A stretch of DNA of 64,000 nucleotides from Morinoia aosen (Eukaryota; Arthropoda; Malacostraca; Amphipoda; Talitridae). The stretch covers positions 8,884,246 through 8,948,245 of the forward strand of contig JASJYW010000026.1 of assembly GCA_030386875.1 (NCBI GenBank), read 5' to 3'. Positions within the stretch are counted from its first letter, which is position 1, and the number at the start of each line of letters is the position of its first letter. A program made the position numbers and the translations under genes. The notes under the pieces were generated by a model. The model was not told where the DNA came from and searched no databases. It saw nothing but the letters and a program-made list of their open reading frames with translations. Below, piece by piece: positions 43,063 through 55,300 of this stretch.

Positions 43063-46000
43063 CATATTTAGCCGATTCCACGGTCGACAGGGCTTAAAAT
43101 GCGTGTTTTTTGGCCATTCCTAGGCCGAATGCGGTGAAAATCACGTCGTTTCCTGTTTGCCGTGGGCGACATTGGCGGAGAAGTGCATATTTAGCCGATT
43201 CCACGGTCGACAGAGCTAAAATGCGTGTTTTAGCCATTTTAAGGCCGAATGCGGTGAAAATCACGTCGTTTGCTGTTTCCCGTGGCAACATAGGCGGAAA
43301 GTGCATATTTAGCCGATTTCACGGTCGACAGGGCTAAAATGCGTGTTTTTGGCCATTCCTAGGCCGAATGCGGTGAAAATCACGTCGTTTGCTGTTTCCC
43401 GTGGCGACATAGGCGGAAAGTGCATATTTAGCCGATTCCACGGTCGACAGAGCTAAAATGCGTGTTTTGGGCCATTCCTAGGCCGAATGCGGTGAAAAAT
43501 CACGTCGCTTTCTGTTTCCCGTGGCGACATAGGCGGGAAAGTGCATATTTAGCCGATTCAACGGTCCTACAGGGCTAAAATGCGTGTTTTGGGGGCCATT
43601 CCTAGGCCGAATGCGGTGAAAATCACGTCGTTTGCTGTTTCCCGTGGCGACATAGGAGGAAAGTGCATATTTAGCCGATTCCACGGTCGACAGAGCTAAA
43701 ATGCGTGTTTTGGGCCATTCCTATTCCGAATGCGGTGAAAATCACGTCGTTTGCTGTTTCCCGTGGCGACATAGGCGGAAAGTGCATATTTAGCCGATTC
43801 CACGGTCGACAGAGCTAAAATGCGTGTTTGGGGCCATTCCTAGGCCGAATGCGGTGAAAATCACGGTCGTTTGCTGTTTCCCGTGGCGACATAGGCGGAA
43901 AATGCATATTTAGCCGATTCCACGGTCGACAGGGCTAAAATGCGTGTTTTTGGCCATTCCTAGGCCGAATGCGGTGAAAATCACGTCGTTTGCTGTTTGC
44001 CGTGGCGACATTGGCGGAAAGTGCATATTTAGCCGATTCCACGGTCGACAGAGCTAAAATGCGTGTTTTGGGCCATTCCTAGGCCGAATGCGATGAAAAT
44101 CACGTCGTTTGCTGTTTCCCGTGGCGACATAGGCGGAAAGTGCATATTTAGCCGATTCCACGGTCGACAGGGCTAAAATGCGTGTTTTTGGCCATTCCTA
44201 GGCCGAATGCGGTGAAAATCACGTCGTTTGCTGTTTCCGTGGCGACATAGGCGGAAAGTGCATATTTAGCCGATTCCACGGTCGACAGAGCTAAAATGCG
44301 TGTTTTGGGCCATTCCTAGGCCAAATGCGGTGAAAATCACGTCGTTTACTGTTTTCCCGTGGGCGACATAGGCGGGAAAAATGCATATTTAGCCGATTCC
44401 ACGGTCGACAGAGCTAAAATGCGTGTTTTGGGCCATTCCTAGGTCGAATGCGGTGAAATCACGTCGTTTGCTGTTTCCCCGTGGCGACATAGGCGGAAAG
44501 TGCATATATAGCCGTTTCCACGGTCAACAGAGCTAAAATGCGTGTTTTGGGCCATTCCTAGGCCCGAATGCGGTGAAAATCACGTCGTTTGCTGTTTCCC
44601 GTGGCGACATAGGTGGAAAGTGCATATTTAACCGCTTCCACGGTCGACAGGGCTAAAATGCGTGTTTTTTGCCATTCCTAGGCCGAATGCGGTGAAAATC
44701 ACGTCGTTTGCTGTTTCCCGTGGCGACATAAGCGGAAAGTGCATATTTAGCCGTTTCCACGGTCGACAGAGCTAAAAGCGTGTTTTGGGCCATTCTTAGG
44801 CCGAATGCGGTGAAAATCACGTCGTTTGCTGTTTCCCGAGGCGACATAGGCGGAAAGTGCATATTTAGCCGTTTCCACATGCGACAGGGCTAAAATGCGT
44901 GTTTTGGGCCATTCCTAGGCCGAATGCGGTGAAAATCACGTCGTTTGCTGTTTCCCGTGGCGACATAGGCGGAAAGTGCATATTTAGCCGATTCTACGGT
45001 CGACAGAGCTAAAATGCGTGTTTTTGGGCCATTCCTAGGCTGAATGCGGTGAAAATCACGTCGTTTGCTGTTTCCCGTGGCGACATAGGCGGGAAAGTGC
45101 ATATTCAGCCGATTCCACGGTCGACAGAGCTAAAATACGTGTTTTGGGCCATTCCTAGGCCGAATGCGGTGAAAATCACGTCGTTTGCTGTTTCCCGTGG
45201 CGACATAGGCGGAAGGTGCATATTTAGCCGATTCCACGGTCGACAGAGCTAAAATGCGTGTTTTGGGCCATTCCTAGGCCGAATGCGGTGAAAATCACGT
45301 CGCTTGCTGTTTCCCGTGGCGACATAGGCGGAAAGTGCATATTTAGCCGATTCAACGGTCTACAGGGCTAAAATGCGTGTTTTTGGCCATTTCTTCGCCG
45401 AATGCGGTGAAAATCACGTCGTTTGCTGTTTCCCGTGGCGACAAAGGCGGAAAGTGCATATTTAGCCGATTCCACGGTCGACAGGGCTAAAATGCGTGTT
45501 TTTGGCCATTCCTAGGCCGAATGCGGTGAAAATCACGTCGTTTGCTGTTTCCCGTGGCGACATAGGCGGAATGTGCATATTTAGCCGATTCCACGGTCGA
45601 CGGGGCTAAAATGCGTGTTTTTGGCCATTCCTAGGCCGAATGCGGTGAAAATCACGTGGGTTTGCTGTTTGCCGTGGCGACATAGGCGGAAAGTGCATAT
45701 TTAGCCGATTCCACGGTCGACAAAGCCAAAAGGCGTGTTTTGAGCCATTCCTAGGCCGAATGCGGTGGAAATCACGTCGTTTGCTGTTTCCCGTGGCGAC
45801 ATAGGCGGAAAGTGCATATTTTAACCGCTTCCACGGTCGACAGGGCTAAAATGCGTGTTTTTTTGCCATTCCTAGGCCGAATGCGGTGAAAATCACGTTG
45901 TTTGCTGTTTCCCGTGGCGACATAGGCGGAAAGTGCATATATAGCCGTTTCCACGGTCGACAGAGCTAAAATGCGTGTTTTGGGCCATTCTTAGGCCGAA

Positions 46001-48868
46001 TGCGGTGAAAATCACGTCGTTTGCTGTTTCCCGTGGCGACATAGGCGGAAAGTGAATATTTAACCGTTTCCACGGGCGACAGGGCTAAAATGCGTGTTTT
46101 GGGCCATTCCTAGGCCGAATGCGGTGAAAATCACGTCGTTTGCTGTTTCTCGTGGCGACATAGGCGGAAAGTGCATATTTAGCCGATTCAACGGTCTACA
46201 GGGCTAAAATGCGTGTTTTGGGCCATTCCTATTCCGAATGCGGTGAAAATCACGTCGTTTGCTGTTTCCCGTGGCGACATAGGCGGAAAGTGCATATTTA
46301 GCCGATTCCACGGTCGACAGAGCTAAAATGCGTGTTTTGGGCCATTCCTAGGCCGAATGCGGTGAAAATCACGTCGTTTGCTGTTTCCCGTGGCGACATA
46401 GGCGGGAAAATGCATATTTAGCCGATTCCACGGTCGACAGGGCTAAAATGCGTGTTTTTGGCCATTCCTAGGCCGAATGCGGTGAAAATCACGTCGTTTG
46501 CTGTTTGCCGTGGCGACATTGGCGGAAAGTGCATATTTAGCCGATTCCACGGTCGACAGAGCTAAAATGCGTGTTTTGGGCATTCCTAGGCCGAATGCGG
46601 TGAAAATCACGTCGTTTGCTGTTTCCCGTGGCGACATAGGCGGAAAGTGCATCTTTAGCCGATTCCACGGTCGACAGGGCTAAAATGCGTGTTTTTGGCC
46701 ATTCCTAGGCCGAATGCGGTGAAAATCACGTCGTTTGCTGTTTCCCGTGGCGACATAGGCGGAAAGTGCATATTTAGCCGATTCCACGGTTCGACAGAGC
46801 TAAAATGCGTGTTTTGGGCCATTCCTAGGCCAAATGCGGTGAAAATCACGTCGTTTGCTGTTTCCCGTGGCGACATAGGCGGAAAGTGCATATTTAGCCG
46901 TTTCCACGGTCGACAGAGCTAAAATGCGTGTTTTTGGCCATTCTTAGGCCGAATGCGGTGAAAATCACGTCGTTTGCTGTTTCCCGTGGCGACATAGGCG
47001 GAAAGTGCATATTTAGCCGTTTCCACGGGCGACAGGGCTAAAATGCGTTGTTTTGGGCCATTCCTAGGCCGAATACGGTGAAAATCACGTCGTTTGCTGT
47101 TTCCCGTGGCGACATAGGCGGAAAGTGCATATTTAGCCGATTCCACGAACGACAGAGCTAAAATGCGTGTTTTGGGCCATTTCCTAGGCTGAATGCGGTG
47201 AAAATCACGTCGTTTGCTGTTTCCCGTGGCGACATAGGCGGAAAGTACATATTCAGCCGATTCCACGGTCGACAGAGCTAAAATACGTGTTTTGGGCCAT
47301 TCCTAGGCCGAATGCGGTGAAAATCACGTCGTTTGCGGGTTTCCCGTGGCGACATAGGCGGAAGGTGCATATTTAGCCGATTCCACGGTCGACAGAGCTA
47401 AAATGCGTGTTTTTGGGCCATTCCTAGGCCGAATGCGGTGAAAATCACGTCGCTTGCTGTTTCCCGTGGCGACATAGGCGGAAAGTGCATATTTAGCCGA
47501 TTCAACGGTCTACAGGGCTAAAATGCGTGTTTTTGGCCATTTCTTCGCCGAATGCGGTGAAAATCACGTCGTTTGCTGTTTCCCGTGGCGACAAAGGCGG
47601 AAAGTGCATATTTAGCCGATTCCACGGTCGACAGGGCTAAAATGCGTGTTTTTGGCCATTCCTAGGCCGAATGCGGTCAAAATCACGTCGTTTGCTGTTT
47701 CCCGTGGCGACATAGGCGGAAAGTGCATATTTAGCCGATTCCACGGTCGACAGGGCTAAAATGCGTGTTTTTGGCCATTCCTAGGCCGAATGCGGTGAAA
47801 ATCACGTGGTTTGCTGTTTGCCGTGGCGACATAGGCGGAAAGTGCATATTTAGCCGATTCCACGGTCGACAGAGCCAAAATGCGTGTTTTGAGCCATTCC
47901 TAGGCCGAATGCGGTGAAAATCATGTCGTTTGCTGTTCCCCGTGGCGACATAGGCGGAAAGTGCATATTTAGCCGATTCCACGGTCGACAGAGCTAAAAT
48001 GCGGTGTTTTGGGCCATTCCTAGGCCGAATGCGGTGATGATCACGTCGTTTGCTGTTTCCCGTGGCGACATAGGCGGAATGTGCATATTTAGCCGATTCC
48101 ACGGTCGACAGAGCTAAAATGCGTGTTTTGGGCCATTCCTAGGCCGAATGCGGTGAAAATCATGTCGTTTGCTGTTTCCCGTGACGACATAGGCGGAAAG
48201 TGCATATTTAGCCGTTTTCTACGGTCGACAGAGCTAAAATGCGTGTTTTGGGTCATTCCTAGGCCGAATGCGGTGAAAATTACGTCGTTTGCTTTTTCCC
48301 GTGGCGACATACGCGGAAAGTGCATATTTAGCCGTTTCCACGGTCGACAGAGCTAAAATGCGTGTTTTGGGCCATTCCTAGGCCGAATGCGGTGAAAATC
48401 ACGTCGTTTGCTGTTTCCCGTGGCGACATGGGCGGAAAGTGCATATTTAGCCGATTCCACGGTCGACAGAGCTAAAATGCGTGTTTTGGGCCATTCCGCT
48501 GGTTCCCGTGGCGACATAGGCGGAAAGTGCATATTCAGCCGATTCCACGGTCGACAGAGCTAAAATACGTGTTTTGGGCCATTCCTAGGCCGAATGCGGT
48601 GAAAATCACGTCGTTTGCTGTTTCCCGTGGCGACATAGGCGGCAGGTGCATATTTAGCCGATTCCACGGTCGACAGAGCTAAAATGCGTGTTTTTGGGCC
48701 ATTCCTAGGCCGAATGCGGTGAAAATCACGTCGCTTGCTGTTTCCCGTGGCGACATAGGCGGAAAGTGCATATTTAGCCGATTCCACGGTCTACAGGGCT
48801 AAAATGCGTGTTTTTGGCCATTTCTAGGCCGAATGCGGTGAAAATCACGTCGTTTGCTGTTTCCCGTG
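43063..48868 (-). repeat. 119-bp satellite array, block 4 (reverse, about 49 monomers)
   Basis: This continues block 3 in the same orientation after the BEL insertion; the first bases, cata, are the right target duplication. Monomers here carry many more one-base insertions and deletions than in block 3 (for example ccgtgggcgac and gcgggaaag), and one monomer near 48497 lacks about 31 bp. It ends at the second gap. Confidence 0.97.
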
Positions 48869-49368
48869 NNNNNNNNNNNNNNNNNNNNNNNNNNNNNNNN
48901 NNNNNNNNNNNNNNNNNNNNNNNNNNNNNNNNNNNNNNNNNNNNNNNNNNNNNNNNNNNNNNNNNNNNNNNNNNNNNNNNNNNNNNNNNNNNNNNNNNNN
49001 NNNNNNNNNNNNNNNNNNNNNNNNNNNNNNNNNNNNNNNNNNNNNNNNNNNNNNNNNNNNNNNNNNNNNNNNNNNNNNNNNNNNNNNNNNNNNNNNNNNN
49101 NNNNNNNNNNNNNNNNNNNNNNNNNNNNNNNNNNNNNNNNNNNNNNNNNNNNNNNNNNNNNNNNNNNNNNNNNNNNNNNNNNNNNNNNNNNNNNNNNNNN
49201 NNNNNNNNNNNNNNNNNNNNNNNNNNNNNNNNNNNNNNNNNNNNNNNNNNNNNNNNNNNNNNNNNNNNNNNNNNNNNNNNNNNNNNNNNNNNNNNNNNNN
49301 NNNNNNNNNNNNNNNNNNNNNNNNNNNNNNNNNNNNNNNNNNNNNNNNNNNNNNNNNNNNNNNNNNNN
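48869..49368. other. Assembly gap (500 N)
   Basis: Exactly 500 N inside the satellite, with the same satellite orientation on both sides. The true length is unknown and monomers may be missing. Confidence 0.99.
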
Positions 49369-52300
49369 GGACATAGGCGGAAAGTGCATATTTAGCCGAT
49401 TCCACGGTCGACAGGGCTAAAATGCGTGTTTTGGGCCATTCCTAGGCCGAATGCGGTGAAAATCACGTCGTTTGCTGTTTCCCGTGGCGACATAGGCGGA
49501 AAGTGCATATTTAGCCGATTCCACGGTCGACAAAGCTAAAATGCGTGTTTTGGGCCATTCCTAGGCCGAATGCGGTGAAAATCACGTCGTTTGCTGTTTC
49601 CCGTGGCGACATAGGCGGAAAGTGCATATTTAGCCGATTCCACGGTCGACAGAGCTAAAATGCGTGTTTTGGGCCATTCCTAGGCCGAATGCGGTGAAAA
49701 ATCACGTCGTTTGCTGTTTCCCGTGGCGACATAGGCGGAAAGTGCATATTTAGCCGATTCCACGGTCGACAGAGCTAAAATGCGTGTTTTGGGCCATTCC
49801 TAGGCCGAATGCGGTGAAAATCACGTTGTTTGCTGTTTCCCGTGGCGACATAGGCGGAAAGTGCATATTTAGCCGATTCCACGGTCGACAGGGCTAAAAT
49901 GCGTGTTTTGGGCCATTCCTAGGCCGAATGCGGTGAAAATCACGTCGTTTGCTGTTTCCCGTGGCGACATAGGCGGAAAGTGCATATTTAGCCGATTCCA
50001 CGGTCGACAAAGCTAAAATGCGTGTTTTGGGCCATTCCTAGGCCGAATGCGGTGAAAATCACGTCGTTTGCTGTTTCCCGTGGCGACATAGGCGAAAAGT
50101 GCACATTTAACCGTTTCCACGGTCGACAGAGCTAAAATGCGTGTTTTGGGCCATTCCTAGGCCGAATGCGGTGAAAATCACGTCGTTTGCTGTTTCCCGT
50201 GGCGACATAGGCGGAAAGTGCATATTTAGCCGATCCCACGGTCGACAGAGCTAAAATGCGTGTTTTGGGCCATTCCTAGGCCGAATGCGGTGAAAATCAC
50301 GTCGTTTGCTGTTTCCCGTGGCGACATAGGCGGAAAGTGCATATTTAGCCGATTCCACGGTCGACAGAGCTAAAATGCGTGTTTTGGGCCATTCCTAGGC
50401 CGAATGCGGCGAAAATCACGTCGTTTGCTGTTTCCCGTGGCGATATAGGCGGAAAGTGCATATATAGCCGATTCCACGGTCGACAGAGCTAAAATGCGTG
50501 TTTTGGGCCATTCCTAGGCCGAATGCGGTGAAAATCACGTCGTTTGCTGTTTCCCGTGGCGACATAGGCGGAAAGTGCATATTTAGCCGTTTCCACGGTC
50601 GACAGAGCTAAAATGCGTGTTTTGGGCCATTCCTAGGCCGAATGCGGTGAAAATCACGTCGTTTGCTGTTTCCCGTGGCGACATAGGCGGAAAATGCATA
50701 TTTAGCCGTTTCCACGGGCGACAGAGCTAAAATGCGTGTTTTGGGCCATTCCTAGGCCGAATGCGGTGAAAATCACGTCGTTTGCTGTTTCCCGTGGCGA
50801 CATAGGCGGAAAGTGCATATATAGCCGATTCCACGGTCGACAGAGCTAAAATGCGTGTTTTGGGCCATTCCTAGGCCGAATTCGGTGAAAATCACGTCGT
50901 TTGCTGTTTCCCGTGGCGACATAGGCGGAAAGTGCATATTTAAACGTTTCCACGGTCGACAGGGCTGAAATGCGTGTTTTGGGCCATTCCTAGGCCGAAT
51001 GCGGTGAAAATCACGTCGTTTGCTGTTTCCCGTGGCGACATAGGCGGAAAGTGCATATTTAGCCGATTCCACGATCGACAGAGCTAAAATGCGTGTTTTG
51101 GGCCATTCCTAGGCCGAATGCGGTGAAAATCACGTCGTTTGCTGTTTCCCGTGGCGACATAGATGGAAAGTGCATATTTAGCCGATTCCACGGTCGACAG
51201 AGCTAAAATGCGTGTTTTGGGCCATTCCTAGGCCGAATGCGGTGAAAATCACGTCGTTTGCTGTTTCCCGTGGCGACATAGGAGGAAAGTGCATATTTAG
51301 CCGTTTCCACGGTCGACAGAGCTAAAATGCGTGTTTTGGGCCATTCCTAGGGCGAATGCGGTGAAAATCACGTCGTTTGCTGTTTCCCGTGGCGACATAG
51401 GCGGAAAGTGCATATTTAGCCGATTCCACGGTCGACAGAGCTAAAATGCGTGTTTTGGGCCATTCCTAGGCCGAATGCGGTGAAAATCACGTCGTTTGCT
51501 GTTTCCCGTGGCGACATAGGCGGAAAGTGCACATTTAGCCGTTCCCACGGTCGACAGAGCTAAAATGCGTGTTTTGGGCCATTCCTAGGCCGAATGCGGT
51601 GAAAATCACGTCGTTTGCTGTTTCCCTTGGCGACATAGGCGGAAAGTGCATATTTAGCCGTTTCCACGGTCGACAGAGCTAAAATGCGTGTTTTGGGCCA
51701 TTCCTAGGCCGAATGCGGTGAAAATCACGTCGTTTGCTGTTTCCCGTGGCGACATAGGCGGAAAGTGCATATTTAGCCGATTCCAGGGTCGACAGAGCTA
51801 AAATGCGTGTTTTGGGCCATTCCTAGGCCGAATGCGGTGAAAATACGTCGTTTGCTGTTTCCCTTGGCGACATAGGCGGAAAGTGCATATTTAGCCGTTT
51901 CCACGGTCGATAGAGCTAAAATGCGTGTTTTGGGCCATTCCTAGGCCGAATGCGGTGAAAATCACGTCGTTTGCTGTTTCCCGTGGCGACATAGGCGGAA
52001 AGTGCATATTTAGCCGATCCCACGGTCGACAGAGCTGAAATGCGTGTTTTGGGCCATTCCTAGGCCGAATGCGGTGAAAATCACGTCGTTCGCTGTTTCC
52101 CGTGGCGACATAGGCGGAAAGTGCATATTTAGCCGATTCCACGGTCGAAAGAGCTAAAATGCGTGTTTTTGGCCATTCCTAGGCCGAATTTGGTGAAAAT
52201 CACGTCGTTTGCTGTTCCCCGTGGCGACATAGGCGGAAAGTGCATATTTAGCCGTTTCCACGGTCGACAGAGCTAATATGCGTGTTTTGGGCCATTCCTA

Positions 52301-55300
52301 GGCCGAAGTCGGTGAAAATCACGTCGTTTGCTGTTTCCCTTGACGACATAGGCGGAAAGTGCATATTTAGCCGTTTCCACGGTCGACAGAGCTAAAATGC
52401 GTGTTTTGGGCCATTCCTAGGCCGAATGCGGTGAAAATCACGTCGTTTGCTGTCTCCCGTGGCGACATAGGCGGAAAGTGCATATTTAGCCGATTCCACG
52501 GTCGACAGACCTAAAATGCATGTTTTGGGCCATTCCTAGGCCGAATGCGGTGAAAATCACGTCGTTTGCTGTTTCCCGTGGCGACATAGGCGGAAAGTGC
52601 ATATTTAGCCGATTCCACGGTCAACTGAGCTAAAATGCGTGTTTTGGGTCATTCCTAGGCCTAATGCGGTGAAAATCACGTCGTTTGCTGTTTCCCGTGG
52701 CGACATAGGCGGAAAGTGCATTTTTAGCCGATTCCACGGTCGACAGAGCTAAAATGCGTGTTTTGGGCCATTCCTAGGCCGAATGCGGTGAAAATCATGT
52801 CGTTTGCTGTTTCCCGTGGCGACATAGGCGGAAAGTGCATATTTAGCCGATTCCACGGTCGACAGAGCTAAAATGCGTGTTTTGGGCCATTTCTAGGCCG
52901 AATGCGGTGAAAATCACGTCGTTTGCTGTTTCCCGTGGCGACATAGGCGGAAAGTGCATATTTAGCCGATTCCACGGTCGACAGAGCTGAAATGCGTGTT
53001 TTGGGCCATTCCTAGGCCGAATGCGGTGAAAATCACGTCGTTTGCTGTTTCCCGTGGCGACATAGGCGGAAAGTGCATATTTAGCCGATTCCACGGTCGA
53101 CAGAGCTAAAATGCGTGTTTTGGGCCATTCCTAGGCCGAATGCGGTGAAAATCACGTCGTTTGCTGTTTCACGTGGCGACATAGGCGGAAAGTGCATATT
53201 TAGCCGATTCCACGGTCGACAGAGCTAAAATGCGTGTTTTGGGCCATTCCTAGGCCGAATGCGGTGAAAATCACGTCGTTTGCTGTTTCTCGTGGCGACA
53301 TAGGTGGAAAGTGCATATTTAGCCGATTCCACGGTCGACAGAGCTAAAATGCGTGTTTTGGGCCAATCCTAGGCCGAATGCGGTGAAAATCACGTCGTTT
53401 GCTGTTTCCCGTGGCGACATAGGCGGAAAGTGCATATTTAGCCGTTTCCACGGTCGACAGAGCTAAAATGCGTGTTTTGGGCCATTCCTAGGCCGAATGC
53501 GGTGAAAATCACGTCGTTTGCTGTTTCCCGTGGCGACATAGGCGGAAAAAGCATATTTAGCCGTTTCCACGGTCGACAGAGCTGAAATGCGTGTTTTGGG
53601 CCATTCCTAGGCCGAATGCGGTGAAAATCACGTCGTTTGCTGTTTCCCGTGGCGACATAGGCGGAAAGTGCATATTTAGCCGTTTCCACGGTCGACAGAG
53701 CTAAAATGCGTGTTTTGGGCCATTCCTAGGCCGAATGAGGTGAAAATCACGTCGCTTGCTGTTTCCCGTGGCGACATAGGCGGAAAACCGATCCCACGGT
53801 CGACAGAGCTAAAATGCGTGTTTTGGGCCATTCCTAGGCCGAATGCGGTGAAAATCACGTCGTTTGCTGTTTCCCGTGGCGACATAGGCGGAAAAAGCAT
53901 ATTTAGCCGATCCCACGGTCGACAGAGCTAAAATGCGTGTTTTGGGCCATTCCTAGGCCGAATGCGGTGAAAATCACGTCGTTGCTGCTGTTTTCCGTGG
54001 CGACATAGGCGGAAAGTGCATATTTAGCCGATTCCACGGTCGACAGAGCTAAAATGCGTGTTTTTGGGCCATTCCTAGGCCGAATGCGGGTGAAAATCAC
54101 GTGCGTTTGCTGTTTCCCGTGGCGACATAGGCGGAAAGTGCATATTTAGCCGATTCCACGGTCGACAGAGCAAAAATGCGTGTTTTGGGCCATTCCTAGG
54201 CCGAATGCGGTGAAAATCACGTCGTTTGCTGTTTCCCGTGGCGACATAGGCGGAAAGTGCATATTTAAACGTTTCCACGGTCGACAGAGCAAAAATGCGT
54301 GTTTGGGCCATTCCTAGGCCGAATGCGGTGAAAATCACGTCGTTTGCTGTTTCCCGTGGCGACATAGGCGGAAAGTGCATATTTAAACGTTTTCCACGGT
54401 CGACAGAGCTAAAATGCGTGTTTTGGGCCATTCCTAGGCCGAATGCGGTGAAAATCACGTCGTTTGCTGTTTCCCGTGGCGACATAGGCGGAAAGTGCAT
54501 ATTTAGCCGATTCCACGGTCGACAGGGCTAAAATGAGTGTTTCTGGCTATTCCTAGGCCGAATGCGGTGAAAATCAAGTCGTTTGCTGTTTCCCGTGGGC
54601 GACATAGGCGGAAGTGCATATTTAGCCGTTTCCACGGTCGCCAGAGCTAAAATGCGTGTTTTGGCCCGTTTCTATGCCGAATGCGGTGAAAATCACGTCG
54701 TTTGCTGTTTCCTGTGGCGACATAGGCGGAAAGTGCATATATAGCCGTTTCCACGGTCGACAGAGCTAAAATGCGTGTTTTGGGCCATTCCTAGGCCGAA
54801 TGCGGTGAAAATCACGTCGTTTGCTGTTTCCCGTGGCGACATAGGCGGAAAGTGCATATTTAGCCGTTTCCACGGTCGACAGGGCTGAAATGCGTGTTTT
54901 GGGCCATTCCTAGGGCCGAATGCGGTGAAAATCACGTCGTTTGCTGTTTCCCGTGGCGACATAGGCGGAAAGTGCATATTTAGCCGATTCCACGGTCGAC
55001 AGAGCTAAAATGCGTTGTTTGGGCCATTCCTAGGCCGAATGCGGTGGAAATCACGTCGTTTGCTGTTTCCCGTGGCGACATAGACGGAAAGTGCATATTT
55101 AGCCGATTCCACGGTCGACAGAGCTAAAATGCGTGTTTTGGGCCATTCCTAGGCCGAATGCGGTGAAAATCACGTCGTTTGCTGTTTACCGTGGCGATAT
55201 AGGCGGAAAGTGCATATTTAGCCGTTTCCACGGTCGACAGAGCTAAAATGCGTGTTTTGGGCCATTCCTAGGCCGAATGCGGTGAAAATCACGTCGTGTG

